From Streptomyces sp. MMG1121 (GTDB lineage Bacteria; Actinomycetota; Actinomycetes; Streptomycetales; Streptomycetaceae), in assembly GCF_001280015.1 (NCBI RefSeq), contig NZ_LGDV01000203.1, forward strand, positions 1-64,000: DNA of 64,000 bases, written 5' to 3'. The translations under genes and the position numbers were made by a program. Below, in pieces: positions 52,380-61,034 of the stretch (the first letter of the stretch is position 1; each line of letters begins with the position of its first letter). The notes below the pieces were generated by a model. It saw only the letters and a list, made by a program, of their open reading frames with translations, ran no database searches and was not told the DNA's origin.

Positions 52380-53059
52380 GAGTCCTCCTCGGTAGGGGAA
52401 GCGGTTGGAGTACTGCGGACAACGGCCCTGATCACAGGACCGATACGGGTCGCGTCGAGCGAACGGTCGAGCGAAAGTTCGATGCGTGACGTGAACGGCA
52501 AGTGCTGTCGGCCTGAGCACGTGGCACGTGCCCGTTCGATTCACTCGTCGAGGGGACTGCGGCGTTGCCGTAACCCGAGCGGGGGATTGCGCGATGGCGT
52601 CGACGGCACCGGCCTCCTTCGGTCAGGCGTGGACATGGAGTGCGGACGGAACCCTGCTGCACGCCACTGACAACCAGTGGGTCCGGTGACGGGGATCCGG
52701 ACAATCCGATCGGGCGCCGCAGCCACGTGCCGACCCGGGTCGCCAGGCCTCTGGCCTGGGCCGGAGGCGGGAGAAAGGATTCTCGAACTACGCGTCGAAG
52801 CCCAGCGGTTGAGCAGTCGCCGAGATGGCTTGAACTGTGCGCACTCGGCAGTGGCCGGGCCGTGTACCCGGGTGTCGGCACCGGCCATGAGCTGGTCGGG
52901 GGTTAACGTCGGCATGGGCATGGGCACCGACAGCTGATCCCAGTGGTCGTCCGACGTGATCGAGTGCCTATCAGGGCCCGCCCGGGCGGCATGTCACACC
53001 CGGGCGAACTGCCCCGTCCCCTCTGGTGAAGACGGATTCCCGAGCCGGAGGCGATCCCC
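52380..53059. other. Intergenic region between the peptide operon and the AhpD-like remnant
   Basis: About 680 bp carrying the promoters of the minus-strand peptide operon. I see no supported gene; open frames on both strands lack ribosome sites. Confidence 0.4.
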
Positions 53060-53463
53060 ATGGCCCGTATCTCGCGAGCTGGACCCCCAGCTCAAGCTGC
53101 CCGCCGTGATGGCCGGTTCGCACCTCGTCGACTGCTCTGGTGCACCGACTCGGCTACGGGGAGGCACACAACGAGGGCATGCCGAGTGCGAAGCTGCACG
53201 TCGTACCGTGCCGGCCCGAGCACCGTGAGGAGTTCACCGCACCGGAGCTGGACGTCCTGGAGCACGCCGAGGCGATGACCGGGACCCAGCCGTCCGTCAG
53301 CGACGAACCGGCGGCCCGGCTGATCGAGGAACTCGGCGCGCCCGCCTACGTCGAACTCACCGCCATGGTCGTCGTGGAGAACCTGCGCTCCCGGATGAAC
53401 AGCGCCTTCGGGCTCACCGGCCAGGGCTCCTCGGACCGCTGCGCGGTACCGTCGCGTGCGTGA
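53060..53463 (+). pseudogene. Shortened AhpD-like carboxymuconolactone decarboxylase gene
   Basis: MARISR begins like the family, then the frame shifts to LDPQLKLPAVMAGSHLVDCS and on to YGEAHNEGMPSAKL, skipping the catalytic CxxC region (normally GCSWCMDFG). From there to the end the frame is intact: LDVLEHAEAMTGTQPSV and LTAMVVVENLRSRMNSAFGLT. The stop overlaps the sigma factor start (GTGA), a pairing common in Streptomyces. The gene has lost about 60-70 codons including the redox cysteines, but its tail may still be translated to couple the sigma factor. Confidence 0.7.
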
Positions 53464-54326
53464 CCGCACTCGAACTCTATGAACGACACCGGCCCGAGCT
53501 GTTCGGCATCGCCTACCGGATGCTGGGCAGCTCCGCCGACGCCGAGGACATCCTCCAGGACGCCTGGCTCAGATGGAGCACCGTCGACGTCGAGGCGATC
53601 ACCCACCCCCGCGCGTTTCTCTGCCGGATCGTCACCAACCTGTCGCTCAACCGCGCGCAGTCGGCCGTCGTCCGGCGGGAGTCGTACGTGGGTCCGTGGC
53701 TGCCGGAGCCCCTGGTGACCACGCCCGATGCCAGCGGCGGGATCGAGCAGGCGGAGGCGATCTCGCTGGCGATGCTCGTGGTGCTGGAGACCCTGTCGCC
53801 GCTGGAGCGGGCGGTGTTCATCCTCAAGGAGGTGTTCGGCTTCGGCTATGCCGAGATCGCCGGAATGCTGGAGCGCACCGAGGCCTCGGTGCGCCAGGTA
53901 GGCAGCCGGGCCCGCAGTCATGTGCAGGCCCGCCGGCCTCGGTACGACGCGCCCGCCGAGGTGCGGCGCAAGGTCACCGACGAATTCCTGGCCGCCTGCA
54001 TCGGCGGGGACATCAACCGGATGATGGCCATGCTGGCCCCGGACGTGACCGCCTGGAGCGACGGCGGCGGGAAGGTCCGCGCCGCCCTGCGCCCGATCTT
54101 CGGCCCCGAGAAGGTCGCCCGTTGGATCCTCGGAGTCCTCTCCACCTCGATCCCGGACTACGGCGTGTACGAGGCGCTGGTCAACGGGCGCCCGGGCCTG
54201 GTCGTCACCTCCGGCGCCCATCCGGACTCGGTGGGCTGCTGCGACATCGCGGAGGACGGCACCATCAGCGCCATCAGGCTGATCCGCAACCCTGACAAGC
54301 TCACCCACGTCCGGCTCGCCGGCTGA
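53460..54326 (+). CDS. sigJ: ECF41-type sigma factor (SigJ-like) with SnoaL-like C-domain
   Basis: 288 residues. Region 2 contains LFGIAYRMLGSSADAEDILQDAWLRW; region 4 contains LSPLERAVFILKEVFGFGYAEIAGMLERTEASVRQ. The linker motif YVGPWLPEPL, the C-terminal DGGGK loop and NPDKL are signatures of ECF41, where a SnoaL-like domain controls activity instead of an anti-sigma factor. GTG 53460 overlaps the stop of the AhpD-like remnant. In this family the partner oxidoreductase gene is the usual target, and here that gene is damaged. Confidence 0.9.
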   Translation: MTALELYERHRPELFGIAYRMLGSSADAEDILQDAWLRWSTVDVEAITHPRAFLCRIVTNLSLNRAQSAVVRRESYVGPWLPEPLVTTPDASGGIEQAEAISLAMLVVLETLSPLERAVFILKEVFGFGYAEIAGMLERTEASVRQVGSRARSHVQARRPRYDAPAEVRRKVTDEFLAACIGGDINRMMAMLAPDVTAWSDGGGKVRAALRPIFGPEKVARWILGVLSTSIPDYGVYEALVNGRPGLVVTSGAHPDSVGCCDIAEDGTISAIRLIRNPDKLTHVRLAG

Positions 54327-54639
54327 CTTTCAGGGTCGCGTCGCCAGTCCGCGGGGGGACGCCGAGCCGCCGCGGTTACCTGCACATTCACGCCTGGCAC
54401 CGACGACCAGGGCTGACCGACGTACTGAGCTGAACGGTGCGCCGCGGGGCCCTGTAGGCCGTCCCCCTGACGCTCAAGGGCCGCATCACCGCGATCGGAC
54501 ACCGCCTCGGCCGCCAGCCCGGAGCGGACAGATCTCCTCACCACTCGGATAACATGATCCAACCCATGGCGAGCGCCCTCGTCGCTCGTCCTTCACCGGA
54601 AGGCCTTGCTATCCGGAACGAAGAGTGACCTTTAGTTAA
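54327..54639. other. Intergenic stretch, no gene seen
   Basis: About 310 bp between the ECF41 sigma factor and a promoter-like sequence. Nothing is recognisable apart from an AT-rich end (54600-54640). Confidence 0.4.
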
Positions 54640-54669
54640 TTGACAACTGACAAATCGGCCAAGTAATTG
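54640..54669 (+). promoter_or_regulatory. Vegetative-type promoter of the PAP2-like gene
   Basis: TTGACA (54640-54645), an 18-nt spacer and TAATTG (54664-54669) in an AT-rich patch that stands out from the GC-rich surroundings. It lies 55 nt before the GTG at 54724. Confidence 0.6.
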
Positions 54670-54723
54670 ATACCTACAATATCGCGGACGTTCTCGCGAA
54701 TAAATTGCCTAACCAAGTCCGCC

Positions 54724-56028
54724 GTGTGGCGTCAACCACGCGCGATGTTGTGGGTCGCGGCGGGTGTGGTGGCCTTCGGGTTCATCATCGCGCTGGAGAT
54801 CGCCGCGCGTAGTCATGGCATTCAGGGGCCACTCACCAATCAGGCGCGGGAGGTGATATTCCCGCCCAAATCTGGCTTCCTCCTGTACGCCAGTCTGGCG
54901 TTGACAATGGTGGTGCTCACTCGGCGGCAACGGTTGATCGCCGCTGGCGCCGCGATCGGCATCGACGTCGTCTTCGCGTTGGTGCGGTGGGCGCTCGGCG
55001 TCAGAGTGGCCGACGGCCACCCTTTCGGCAACGGCGCGTTGTGGGTGATCTTGGGCTGTGCGGTCATCGCCCTCACACGCCGCGCAGGGCGGGAACGCGT
55101 CCTGCTGCTGAAGGGTGTCGGGCTGGGGCTGCTGCTGGTGGCCGGCCGCAAGGCGGGCGACATATGGCTGCTCATCACGTCGAAGACCCGCCCCGCGGTG
55201 TTCGACCAGTACGCGGCGACCGCCGATCACGCGCTGGGCAACCCGTCGTGGCTGGTGGGCCGGATGGTCCGGGCCAGTGGTCCGATCGGTGCTCATGTTC
55301 TCGACTACGTCTACATCCAGCTCGCGGTGGCCGCGGTCGTCGTCGCGCTGTACCAGCTGCGCGACGTGGCGGTCCAGGGCCGATTCCCGCGCCACTATCT
55401 GGTGCGCACGTTTCTGGTCATCGGTCTCCTCGGGCCGGCCATCTACATGATCTTCCCGGTGGTCGGACCGGTCTTCGCCTACGGCGCCGACGGCGGGCAC
55501 TGGGCGGTGGCCAACCTGTGGCCGGACACGCCGCCGCCGATCAGTGCCCCGCGCCAGATGCCGTTCGACGAGATCACGCCGCGCAACTGCATGCCCAGTC
55601 TGCACACGGCGTGGGCAACGGCGATTTTCATTCATTCCCGTAAAGGTCCACGCATTCTGCGATTCGCAGGCGCGTTCTGGCTGATCGCCACGCTCGGCGC
55701 GACGCTGGGCTTCGGTTACCACTACGGCGTCGACCTCATCGCGGGCGCGGTGTTCGCGCTCACGGTCGAGGCGGCTCTGCGCTCGCTCGCCCGTGGCTGG
55801 GATCGGTCAGGGACCCGGCTGGTCGCCCATGGAACAACGGTCTTCGCCGCACTCCTGGTGTCCTATCGCTATCTGCCGATGGAGATGGCCGAACATCCAT
55901 GGGTGTTCGGACCACTTCTCCTTCTGTCGCTGGCCTCAGTGGTCCACGGCTACGTACGGACAACCAGACTGTGGGAAGCGGAGGCCACGCCAGTACGGCA
56001 ACCGGAACCGCAACCCCAACCCGTGTGA
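54724..56028 (+). CDS. PAP2-superfamily membrane phosphatase (inositolphosphotransferase-like)
   Basis: About 434 residues with several membrane helices. The catalytic block RNCMPSLHTAWATAIF (PSLHT) and GYHYGVDLIAGAVFA (His and Asp) belong to the PAP2_3/Aur1-like branch, which acts on lipid phosphates or transfers phosphoalcohol heads. The C-terminus is Pro/Gln-rich. The frame stays open to a TTG at 54667 within the promoter; GTG 54724 or ATG 54745 are better starts, neither with a clear ribosome site. A hairpin terminator follows at 56041. Confidence 0.85.
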   Translation: MWRQPRAMLWVAAGVVAFGFIIALEIAARSHGIQGPLTNQAREVIFPPKSGFLLYASLALTMVVLTRRQRLIAAGAAIGIDVVFALVRWALGVRVADGHPFGNGALWVILGCAVIALTRRAGRERVLLLKGVGLGLLLVAGRKAGDIWLLITSKTRPAVFDQYAATADHALGNPSWLVGRMVRASGPIGAHVLDYVYIQLAVAAVVVALYQLRDVAVQGRFPRHYLVRTFLVIGLLGPAIYMIFPVVGPVFAYGADGGHWAVANLWPDTPPPISAPRQMPFDEITPRNCMPSLHTAWATAIFIHSRKGPRILRFAGAFWLIATLGATLGFGYHYGVDLIAGAVFALTVEAALRSLARGWDRSGTRLVAHGTTVFAALLVSYRYLPMEMAEHPWVFGPLLLLSLASVVHGYVRTTRLWEAEATPVRQPEPQPQPV

Positions 56029-56040
56029 GTCACGTAGTTC

Positions 56041-56062
56041 CGGGAGCCCCCCCGGGCTCCCG
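56041..56062 (+). terminator. Stem-loop terminator after the PAP2-like gene
   Basis: CGGGAGCCC and GGGCTCCCG pair perfectly over 9 bp around a CCCC loop, 12 nt after the stop codon. Confidence 0.8.
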
Positions 56063-56404
56063 AAACGCGTGAAGAATCGGTGGTCTCCCGCCCCACACGC
56101 GTGAGCTTGCCGGGACTGCGCACGTGACAGGAGCCGGTGACGCAGCCGCTGTCGACCCGGACCGCCAGCATGCTCGACCGGGATGCACGGTGAGCGTGGG
56201 GCGGTGACGGCCCCGAGCGAGGCCGACGGCCGACGTTCCGAGGCCGCGCAGTAGGTGGCCGGCTGATCCGGTCCCGGGCCGAGACGGGAGGGCACCAGGG
56301 GGCCTGTTGGTGGCCCGGTCGTCAGCTGCGCCAAGAGGTTGTGCCGAGGAAACCACCGGACGCGCGCGAGGACGAGGTCGTACGACGCCGGATCGGCCGT
56401 TTCT
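56063..56404. other. Intergenic stretch between two convergent genes
   Basis: About 340 bp flanked by a terminator on each side. No gene is seen in it. Confidence 0.45.
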
Positions 56405-56435
56405 GTGGCCGGAACACCAAGGGTGTCCCGGCCAC
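56405..56435 (-). terminator. Stem-loop terminator after the I36-type inhibitor gene
   Basis: GTGGCCGGAACACC and GGTGTCCCGGCCAC pair over 14 positions with one mismatch and a 3-nt loop, 32 nt after the minus-strand stop. Confidence 0.7.
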
Positions 56436-56467
56436 GTCCTCAGAGCCTCAGAGCATCAGCGGGTCGG

Positions 56468-56824
56468 TCAGCAGCTGGCGGCAGAGCTGATACGGACCTT
56501 GTCGACCACCCAGGAGTTGAACGTGGTGGTGCTGCTCGGCGGGGTGCAGTAGGTCTTGCCGTTGGTGAAGTGCGTGTAGACGATGTCGTCGTGACGGGTG
56601 TTCACCATGGAGCTTGCGCCCTTGCTGGCACCCAGGTTCTGCCAGGAGCTGGTGACGTCCTTGAAGGAACCGGTCTTGGTGGAGCCCTTGTAGAAGCAGA
56701 CGTACGGGTAGGGACACGCGGCGGTGGCGGCCTTCGGGGCGGCCGATGCCATCGGTGCGAAGGCGAGGCCGGAGCTGAAGGCCACAGCGGCCAGCGAGAA
56801 GGCCAGGCGCTTGCGTGTGTTCAT
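56468..56824 (-). CDS. Secreted peptidase inhibitor family I36-like protein
   Basis: 118 residues. A Sec signal (MNTRKRLAFSLAAVAFSSGL, cleavage after ASA) precedes a mature domain with CPYPYVCFYKGST, a central QNLGASKGASSMVNTRHDD and a late GKTYCTPP and SSAASC. The paired Cys and CxxxxxCFY-type start fit the I36 (SmpI-like, beta/gamma-crystallin-type) inhibitors of metalloproteases secreted by Streptomyces. The ATG follows an AAGGAAA site. It is a single-gene unit with its own terminator. Confidence 0.85.
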   Translation of the reverse strand: MNTRKRLAFSLAAVAFSSGLAFAPMASAAPKAATAACPYPYVCFYKGSTKTGSFKDVTSSWQNLGASKGASSMVNTRHDDIVYTHFTNGKTYCTPPSSTTTFNSWVVDKVRISSAASC

Positions 56825-57214
56825 CGGATCGGTTTCCTTCCCAGTGTCGGGCCGGGGTCCCCCCGTTGGGTCCCCCCGTAGCGGCCCGCCGTGCGCGGCC
56901 CGGTGGTGAGCCGGTGCCGCTGTGCTGCTGGCCTGAGAAGTTACGGGCGGCACGGGGGCGGGGGCGTCCAGCACCGGGTTGAACTCCAGCCAAGACGACG
57001 GCGGTAGCGGTGTACTTCCTGCAACCTGCGCCGTACCGCGACGGGTTGACGTTTCGGGGCGGCGCGGGGCGGGGCGTCGGCGGGAGGGGTGGCGGGCGCC
57101 ACGCGTGTTCGGCGCCCGTGCGGTAGGAGGCCTCCTGCCACGTCGCCACGGCGGTGATGCACGTGCTGCTGCGGCGGCAAGAGCCGCTTCCGCGACGGCG
57201 CGGAGACGGTGCCG
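56825..57214. other. Intergenic stretch upstream of the inhibitor gene
   Basis: About 390 bp that should contain the promoter of the inhibitor gene. No further gene is supported. Confidence 0.4.
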
Positions 57215-57530
57215 ATGGACGGGTCCGCAGTCCTGGACCGGCTGTGGCCCGGCCTGGCCGCGCTCGAGGACGAGGTCGTACGCTGGTGGGGCGTCTTCCG
57301 TGCCTCGCTGACCCGGCCGATCCGCTGGGAGCCGGTCGCCCAGCAGGTGTTGCGGCGCTTCACCCGCGGCTGCCTCCAAGCACCCCACGTACCAGGCCCC
57401 GGAAGAACTCGGACGTGCCGTACGTACCGTCTTCGCGTGCGACTGCCTTGCGGCGAACACCGTGCTCCACCACGGCAAGGACGGAGTGCTCTGCGGCCCG
57501 GACGAGGAGCACGCCGAGACCTCGGGATGA
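57215..57530 (+). pseudogene. Tn3-family transposase relic
   Basis: The first frame has LTRPIRWEPVAQQ followed directly by VLRRFTRG; in intact Tn3-type transposases about 20 residues separate these blocks. After a shift near 57370 the second frame reads SKHPTYQAPEELGRAVRTVF and ACDCLAANTVLHHGKDG up to TGA 57530. The order of blocks is that of the C-terminal DDE region. No terminal inverted repeats are visible, so this is an inactive fragment. Confidence 0.65.
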
Positions 57531-57718
57531 CCCTCACCAGGGGGCGCCCCGGGGAGAGAGGAATACCTCGGACGACTCCTCGCCCCGTGACGCAGGCCCC
57601 TCACGAGGGCCCGTCCGCTCTCCCCACTCCGGTGATCCCGATGCGCTTCACGGTGTCTTCCTCCAAGGTGCGTAACGATGGTGGCGTGTGTCGGTCCGGG
57701 GCAGTCGCGTTGATGTGA

Positions 57719-57880
57719 TGCCGGGTCCGGTGCGGTCGGCCATGGAGACGGCCCGGGCGGGGTCGTCGAGGGTGCTGCGGGACAGGCGGCGGCTGTCGTA
57801 GGCGACGACGGTGAAGACGTCGGCGTGGCGCGGGACCAGGGCGGCGGTGCGGTCGGCGTCGCCGTTCGCCGCGGCCGGGG
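57719..57880 (-). pseudogene. Short alpha/beta hydrolase fragment
   Basis: One minus-strand frame reads ALVPRHADVFTVVAYDSRR followed by LSRSTLDDPARAVSM. This matches the strand with the VVTYDRRGLSRS-type block after the oxyanion motif of alpha/beta hydrolases. Neither the HG motif nor the nucleophile elbow is present, so it is a fragment left by rearrangement. Confidence 0.5.
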
Positions 57881-58017
57881 CTTCAGGCTCCGTGTGGCAC
57901 GTACGAGAACCGCGTCAACGCCCTCCCCGGTTCGCCGAGGTCGTGAACTACCGGCGAGTTGCTTACCCGCTCGCGTCCGGGCTGGGACTGCCGGGCCGAG
58001 TGCGAGGTCACCGTGTG

Positions 58018-59196
58018 TCAGTGACGGTGCGTGCCGGGGGCTGTGAGGGTGTGGGAGAGGAGGTAGTCGACGGTGTCGGCCGGACGTCGGTGGCGTCGCC
58101 AGGCGGCGCGTTGGCGGACTGCTCCGGTGCCATGGAGGTGGAGCCGAGACAGCAGGGAGTCGACCTGGCTGGTGTCACCGTGCCAGGCGAGAGCGGGACG
58201 GATCCAGGCCAGTAGCCGGTGCATCCGGCGCGAGGACGGGGTGAGCTGGCGGGAGACAGGGTCGAGGATCGTCCCGGTGAGCCCCTCGCGAGCACTGCGC
58301 CATGACGCCGCGCGCAGCAGGTGAGGCTCGGGCCGTGGGGCGGGCCGGCCCGCGCGGACGTCGGCGAGCGCGGTGGCGGCGGCCGCGCGCACCAGAGCGG
58401 CGATCAGCACGGTGTCATCGACGGTCAGGCCCGCGTCCGCGAGGCGCACCTCCAGAGTGGGCAGGTGGTGGGAGGGCCGGATGTCCCAGTAGATCCCACC
58501 GGCATCGAGTACGACGCCGGTGCCGATCAGCGTGGCGACCGCATCGTCGTAGTGTGCGGCCGACTCGAAGTACGGCGGGGGACCGGCGGCCGGCCAGCGA
58601 GCCCAGCACACCGTGCGCCAACTGGCGTGGCCGGTGTCCCGCCCGCCCCACAGCGGCGAGTTCGCCGTCGCCGCGATCAGCACCGCGATCCAGGCCCGCA
58701 AATGATTGCTGACCTGGACGGCCTCCTCACGGCTGGCCATGCCGACATGGACGTGGCAGGCACAGCACACCTGCTCCTCGTCCAGTGCTCCGAAGGCACG
58801 CGCACTGCGCTCGTACCGCTCACCCGGCGTGAACGGCGGTGCACCCGTGGGTGAGAGCACCGGCGTACCGCTGGAGACCAGCCCGGCTCGGTGGGCGGCG
58901 GCCGCACGCGACAGTTGAAGCCGGTTGGCATACAGCTGTTCGGCGAGCGCGCCGAGATTCCGGTGGGGTTCGGTGCGCGTTTCCACCTGGTAGCGCGTCA
59001 GCTCCGGAGTGACCAGGTTGTCGAGCTTGGCCCGGGCGGTCACGATGACCGGCGCGGCCGCCGGCACCAGCAAGCGTGTGTGCGGATCGACGAGGAGGAA
59101 CTCCTCCTCCACCCCCACCGTCAGACGCGGCCCGGTCGCCATCGCCACCGGCGCGCAGGTGGCTCTCGGCCCGGGCGTGTTCCCGCTGCGGGACAT
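58018..59196 (-). CDS. Second carboxylate-amine ligase of the YbdK family
   Basis: 392 residues. Family blocks are TVGVEEEFLLVDPHTR, YQVETRTEPHRNLG, EEQVCCACHVHVGMAS, NSPLWGGRDTGHASWRTVCW and PTLEVRLADAGLTVDDT. It is clearly related to, but diverged from, the gene at 9209 (there HVHVSVDS and RVADVCLRAD). I chose ATG 59196, with GGAG 6 nt upstream, over starts further in or out. The N-terminal extension of about 26 residues before the EEE motif is unusual. The physiological substrate is unknown. Confidence 0.87.
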   Translation of the reverse strand: MSRSGNTPGPRATCAPVAMATGPRLTVGVEEEFLLVDPHTRLLVPAAAPVIVTARAKLDNLVTPELTRYQVETRTEPHRNLGALAEQLYANRLQLSRAAAAHRAGLVSSGTPVLSPTGAPPFTPGERYERSARAFGALDEEQVCCACHVHVGMASREEAVQVSNHLRAWIAVLIAATANSPLWGGRDTGHASWRTVCWARWPAAGPPPYFESAAHYDDAVATLIGTGVVLDAGGIYWDIRPSHHLPTLEVRLADAGLTVDDTVLIAALVRAAAATALADVRAGRPAPRPEPHLLRAASWRSAREGLTGTILDPVSRQLTPSSRRMHRLLAWIRPALAWHGDTSQVDSLLSRLHLHGTGAVRQRAAWRRHRRPADTVDYLLSHTLTAPGTHRH

Positions 59197-59653
59197 TCGG
59201 CTCTCCACAGACAGGATCCTTCACCGGCAGACCACCGGTCTCCCTCCACCGGAGAAAAAGCGCCGCGAACCGACCGGCAGATGGCCGAAGAGCGTGATGC
59301 GTGGACGGATTCGGCACCGCCCACTCCGGTGCGCGCACCTGTGGGTCGGCACTGCGCCCGGTCTTCACGGGGGGAGTCGGCTTGCTCCCGTTTGCGGGGC
59401 GGGGATGTCGGGTCGCTCTGCCGACGACGTCCTGGTGGACGACGGGCTCAAGGCAGGATGTGATCGACCTGGCGGATCCGTCGGCAAGGATTGAGCCGCC
59501 GGTGGTGGCGGAGGCGGTGACCCGGAGCGAGCAGGTCGCCCATGGTGGACGGGTCCGCGACCGGCCGTCCGGTGGACGGTCCATCGGACTGAGGGTGGCG
59601 GTCGGCCCCTGAAATTGCGGCAGGCCTCGCCGTCGCGGCTCTAGAGTTCGGCC
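59197..59653. other. Intergenic stretch, no supported gene
   Basis: About 460 bp between the divergent ligase and small-protein genes; it should hold both promoters. Open frames here lack ribosome sites. Confidence 0.4.
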
Positions 59654-60037
59654 ATGGGGAGCAGGCGCAGGATCCGTCGCATCGTGGTGGGCGGCACGGT
59701 GTACGGATGGTGTTTCGGGCACCGGCACGATCGTGTGCGGGGCTACCCCGGCTGCAGCAGCACGGTGACGCTGTGGTGTCCGGGCAGCCGGGCCTGTCTA
59801 CGTCTGGCGTTCCGTCCGGCATCCGACCGGGCCATCGCCGACGGCTACTTCGACGAGGGCGCGGTGGTGCGCCTGCCGGACCGCGAGTATCTGAATCTCC
59901 ACGAACCCGGCAGTGTAAGGGCGTTGCTGGACGAGGCCCTGGCTCGTGGGCTCTTTCCCGCGACGGGGTCCGCGGAGGTGGACGGCTGGCCCCTGTTCGA
60001 CGCGGTGAGACCGCAGGATCCGTTGGACGGGCCGTAG
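59654..60037 (+). CDS. Small conserved-looking hypothetical protein
   Basis: 127 residues with no signal peptide or membrane helix. The N-terminus is basic (MGSRRRIRRIVVGGTVYGW), the middle holds strands with YPGCSSTVTLWCPGS, and the C-terminus EYLNLHEPGSVRALLDEALARGLFP reads like a true helix. Three Cys are present. The composition supports a real protein, but no family is recognised. It has no operon partner. Confidence 0.6.
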   Translation: MGSRRRIRRIVVGGTVYGWCFGHRHDRVRGYPGCSSTVTLWCPGSRACLRLAFRPASDRAIADGYFDEGAVVRLPDREYLNLHEPGSVRALLDEALARGLFPATGSAEVDGWPLFDAVRPQDPLDGP

Positions 60038-60559
60038 CTGACGTGGGTCGACGGCCATCGACGACCGTGACTTGGTGAGCGCATCGGTCTCCGCCGGCAG
60101 TGGTCGTCCACCACTGGGCTGAGTGGTGCGGCGTCGACGCGCGTGGGCAGGCGTTCCTGCGGAGGCTCGAACCCGAGACCGGTGGCCACTGGCACTGACG
60201 CGTCATCGCCGCCCTCACGCAACTCCGCACCGCGCGCGACGCGGCCGTCGATCTGCACGGCCCTTGGGATCTCAACTCCGATGCATCGCCGACCAGTTGG
60301 TTCGACGGCCATCGACCGAACGCGACTCGTTGCCTGCGCGGAGAGATTGCGTCCGGCGTTACGGCAAACGCCGCAGGGCGTCTGGCCAACGCGTCGCGGA
60401 GGGCTGACGGCAGTGCGGTGGTGGTGTCATGGTCGAGTTTTCTGGAGCTGAACGGCGGCTTCGACGCCCAGGTGTTCGCCTCGCGAGCCGGTGTATCGAG
60501 GGTCCCATCCGGCGCCGGCCTCGTCTGCTCGCGCGGCTCACCGTCCGCCCGCACGATCT
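60038..60559. other. Decayed non-coding stretch
   Basis: About 520 bp between the small hypothetical gene and a transposase relic, with no gene I can support. Confidence 0.4.
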
Positions 60560-60775
60560 GCCGACCGGAGGCGACGACTCGACCAGGGTGATGGTCCTCG
60601 GACGTTCGCCTCGCTGATCCGCCGCGTGCGGCCCTGACTCCGAGGTCCTCCAGCTCGTCCACGCCCAGGCGGTCGAAGCGGTGCGGCCGACGCCGCACAG
60701 CCTTCGACCCGCACCTCAACTCCCGTGCGACAGCGAGCACTCGCAGCCCGGACGGGCTCAGCTCGACCAGCCGGG
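60560..60775 (-). pseudogene. IS630-type transposase N-terminal relic
   Basis: The frame reads LVELSPSGLRVLAVARELRC, then KAVRRRPHRFDRLGVDELEDLG, a winged-helix DNA-binding block of IS630-type transposases (…VxxWxxRFxxxGxxGLxDL). Near 60630 the frame must shift to continue as GRTRRISEANVRG. The DDE catalytic part is missing. It adds to evidence of past mobile-element activity here. Confidence 0.5.
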
Positions 60776-61034
60776 CCCGTCATGCCGGGCCACGAGGAAT
60801 CCGGCACCGGGTCATACTCGGAGGCCATCCCCCGCCGGACTGGCTCACCGCTCATCACCTGCCGCCACCGACGATGCGACCTGAGCTGAGAGGGGTAGGG
60901 CCAACAGCGAGTTCCCACCCGTCCGGTCCGGGCTCAACCCGGACAGCGGCAGGTCCAGCTCTGCCGTTCGTGGCTTGCACGAATGTGCCGCCCGGCACCC
61001 ACCTCGTCGAGTACCTCGATGCCGACCCTGCGGG
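60776..61034. other. Intergenic stretch before the DUF4157 gene end
   Basis: About 260 bp, probably containing the end of the DUF4157 transcript. Nothing else is seen. Confidence 0.35.
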
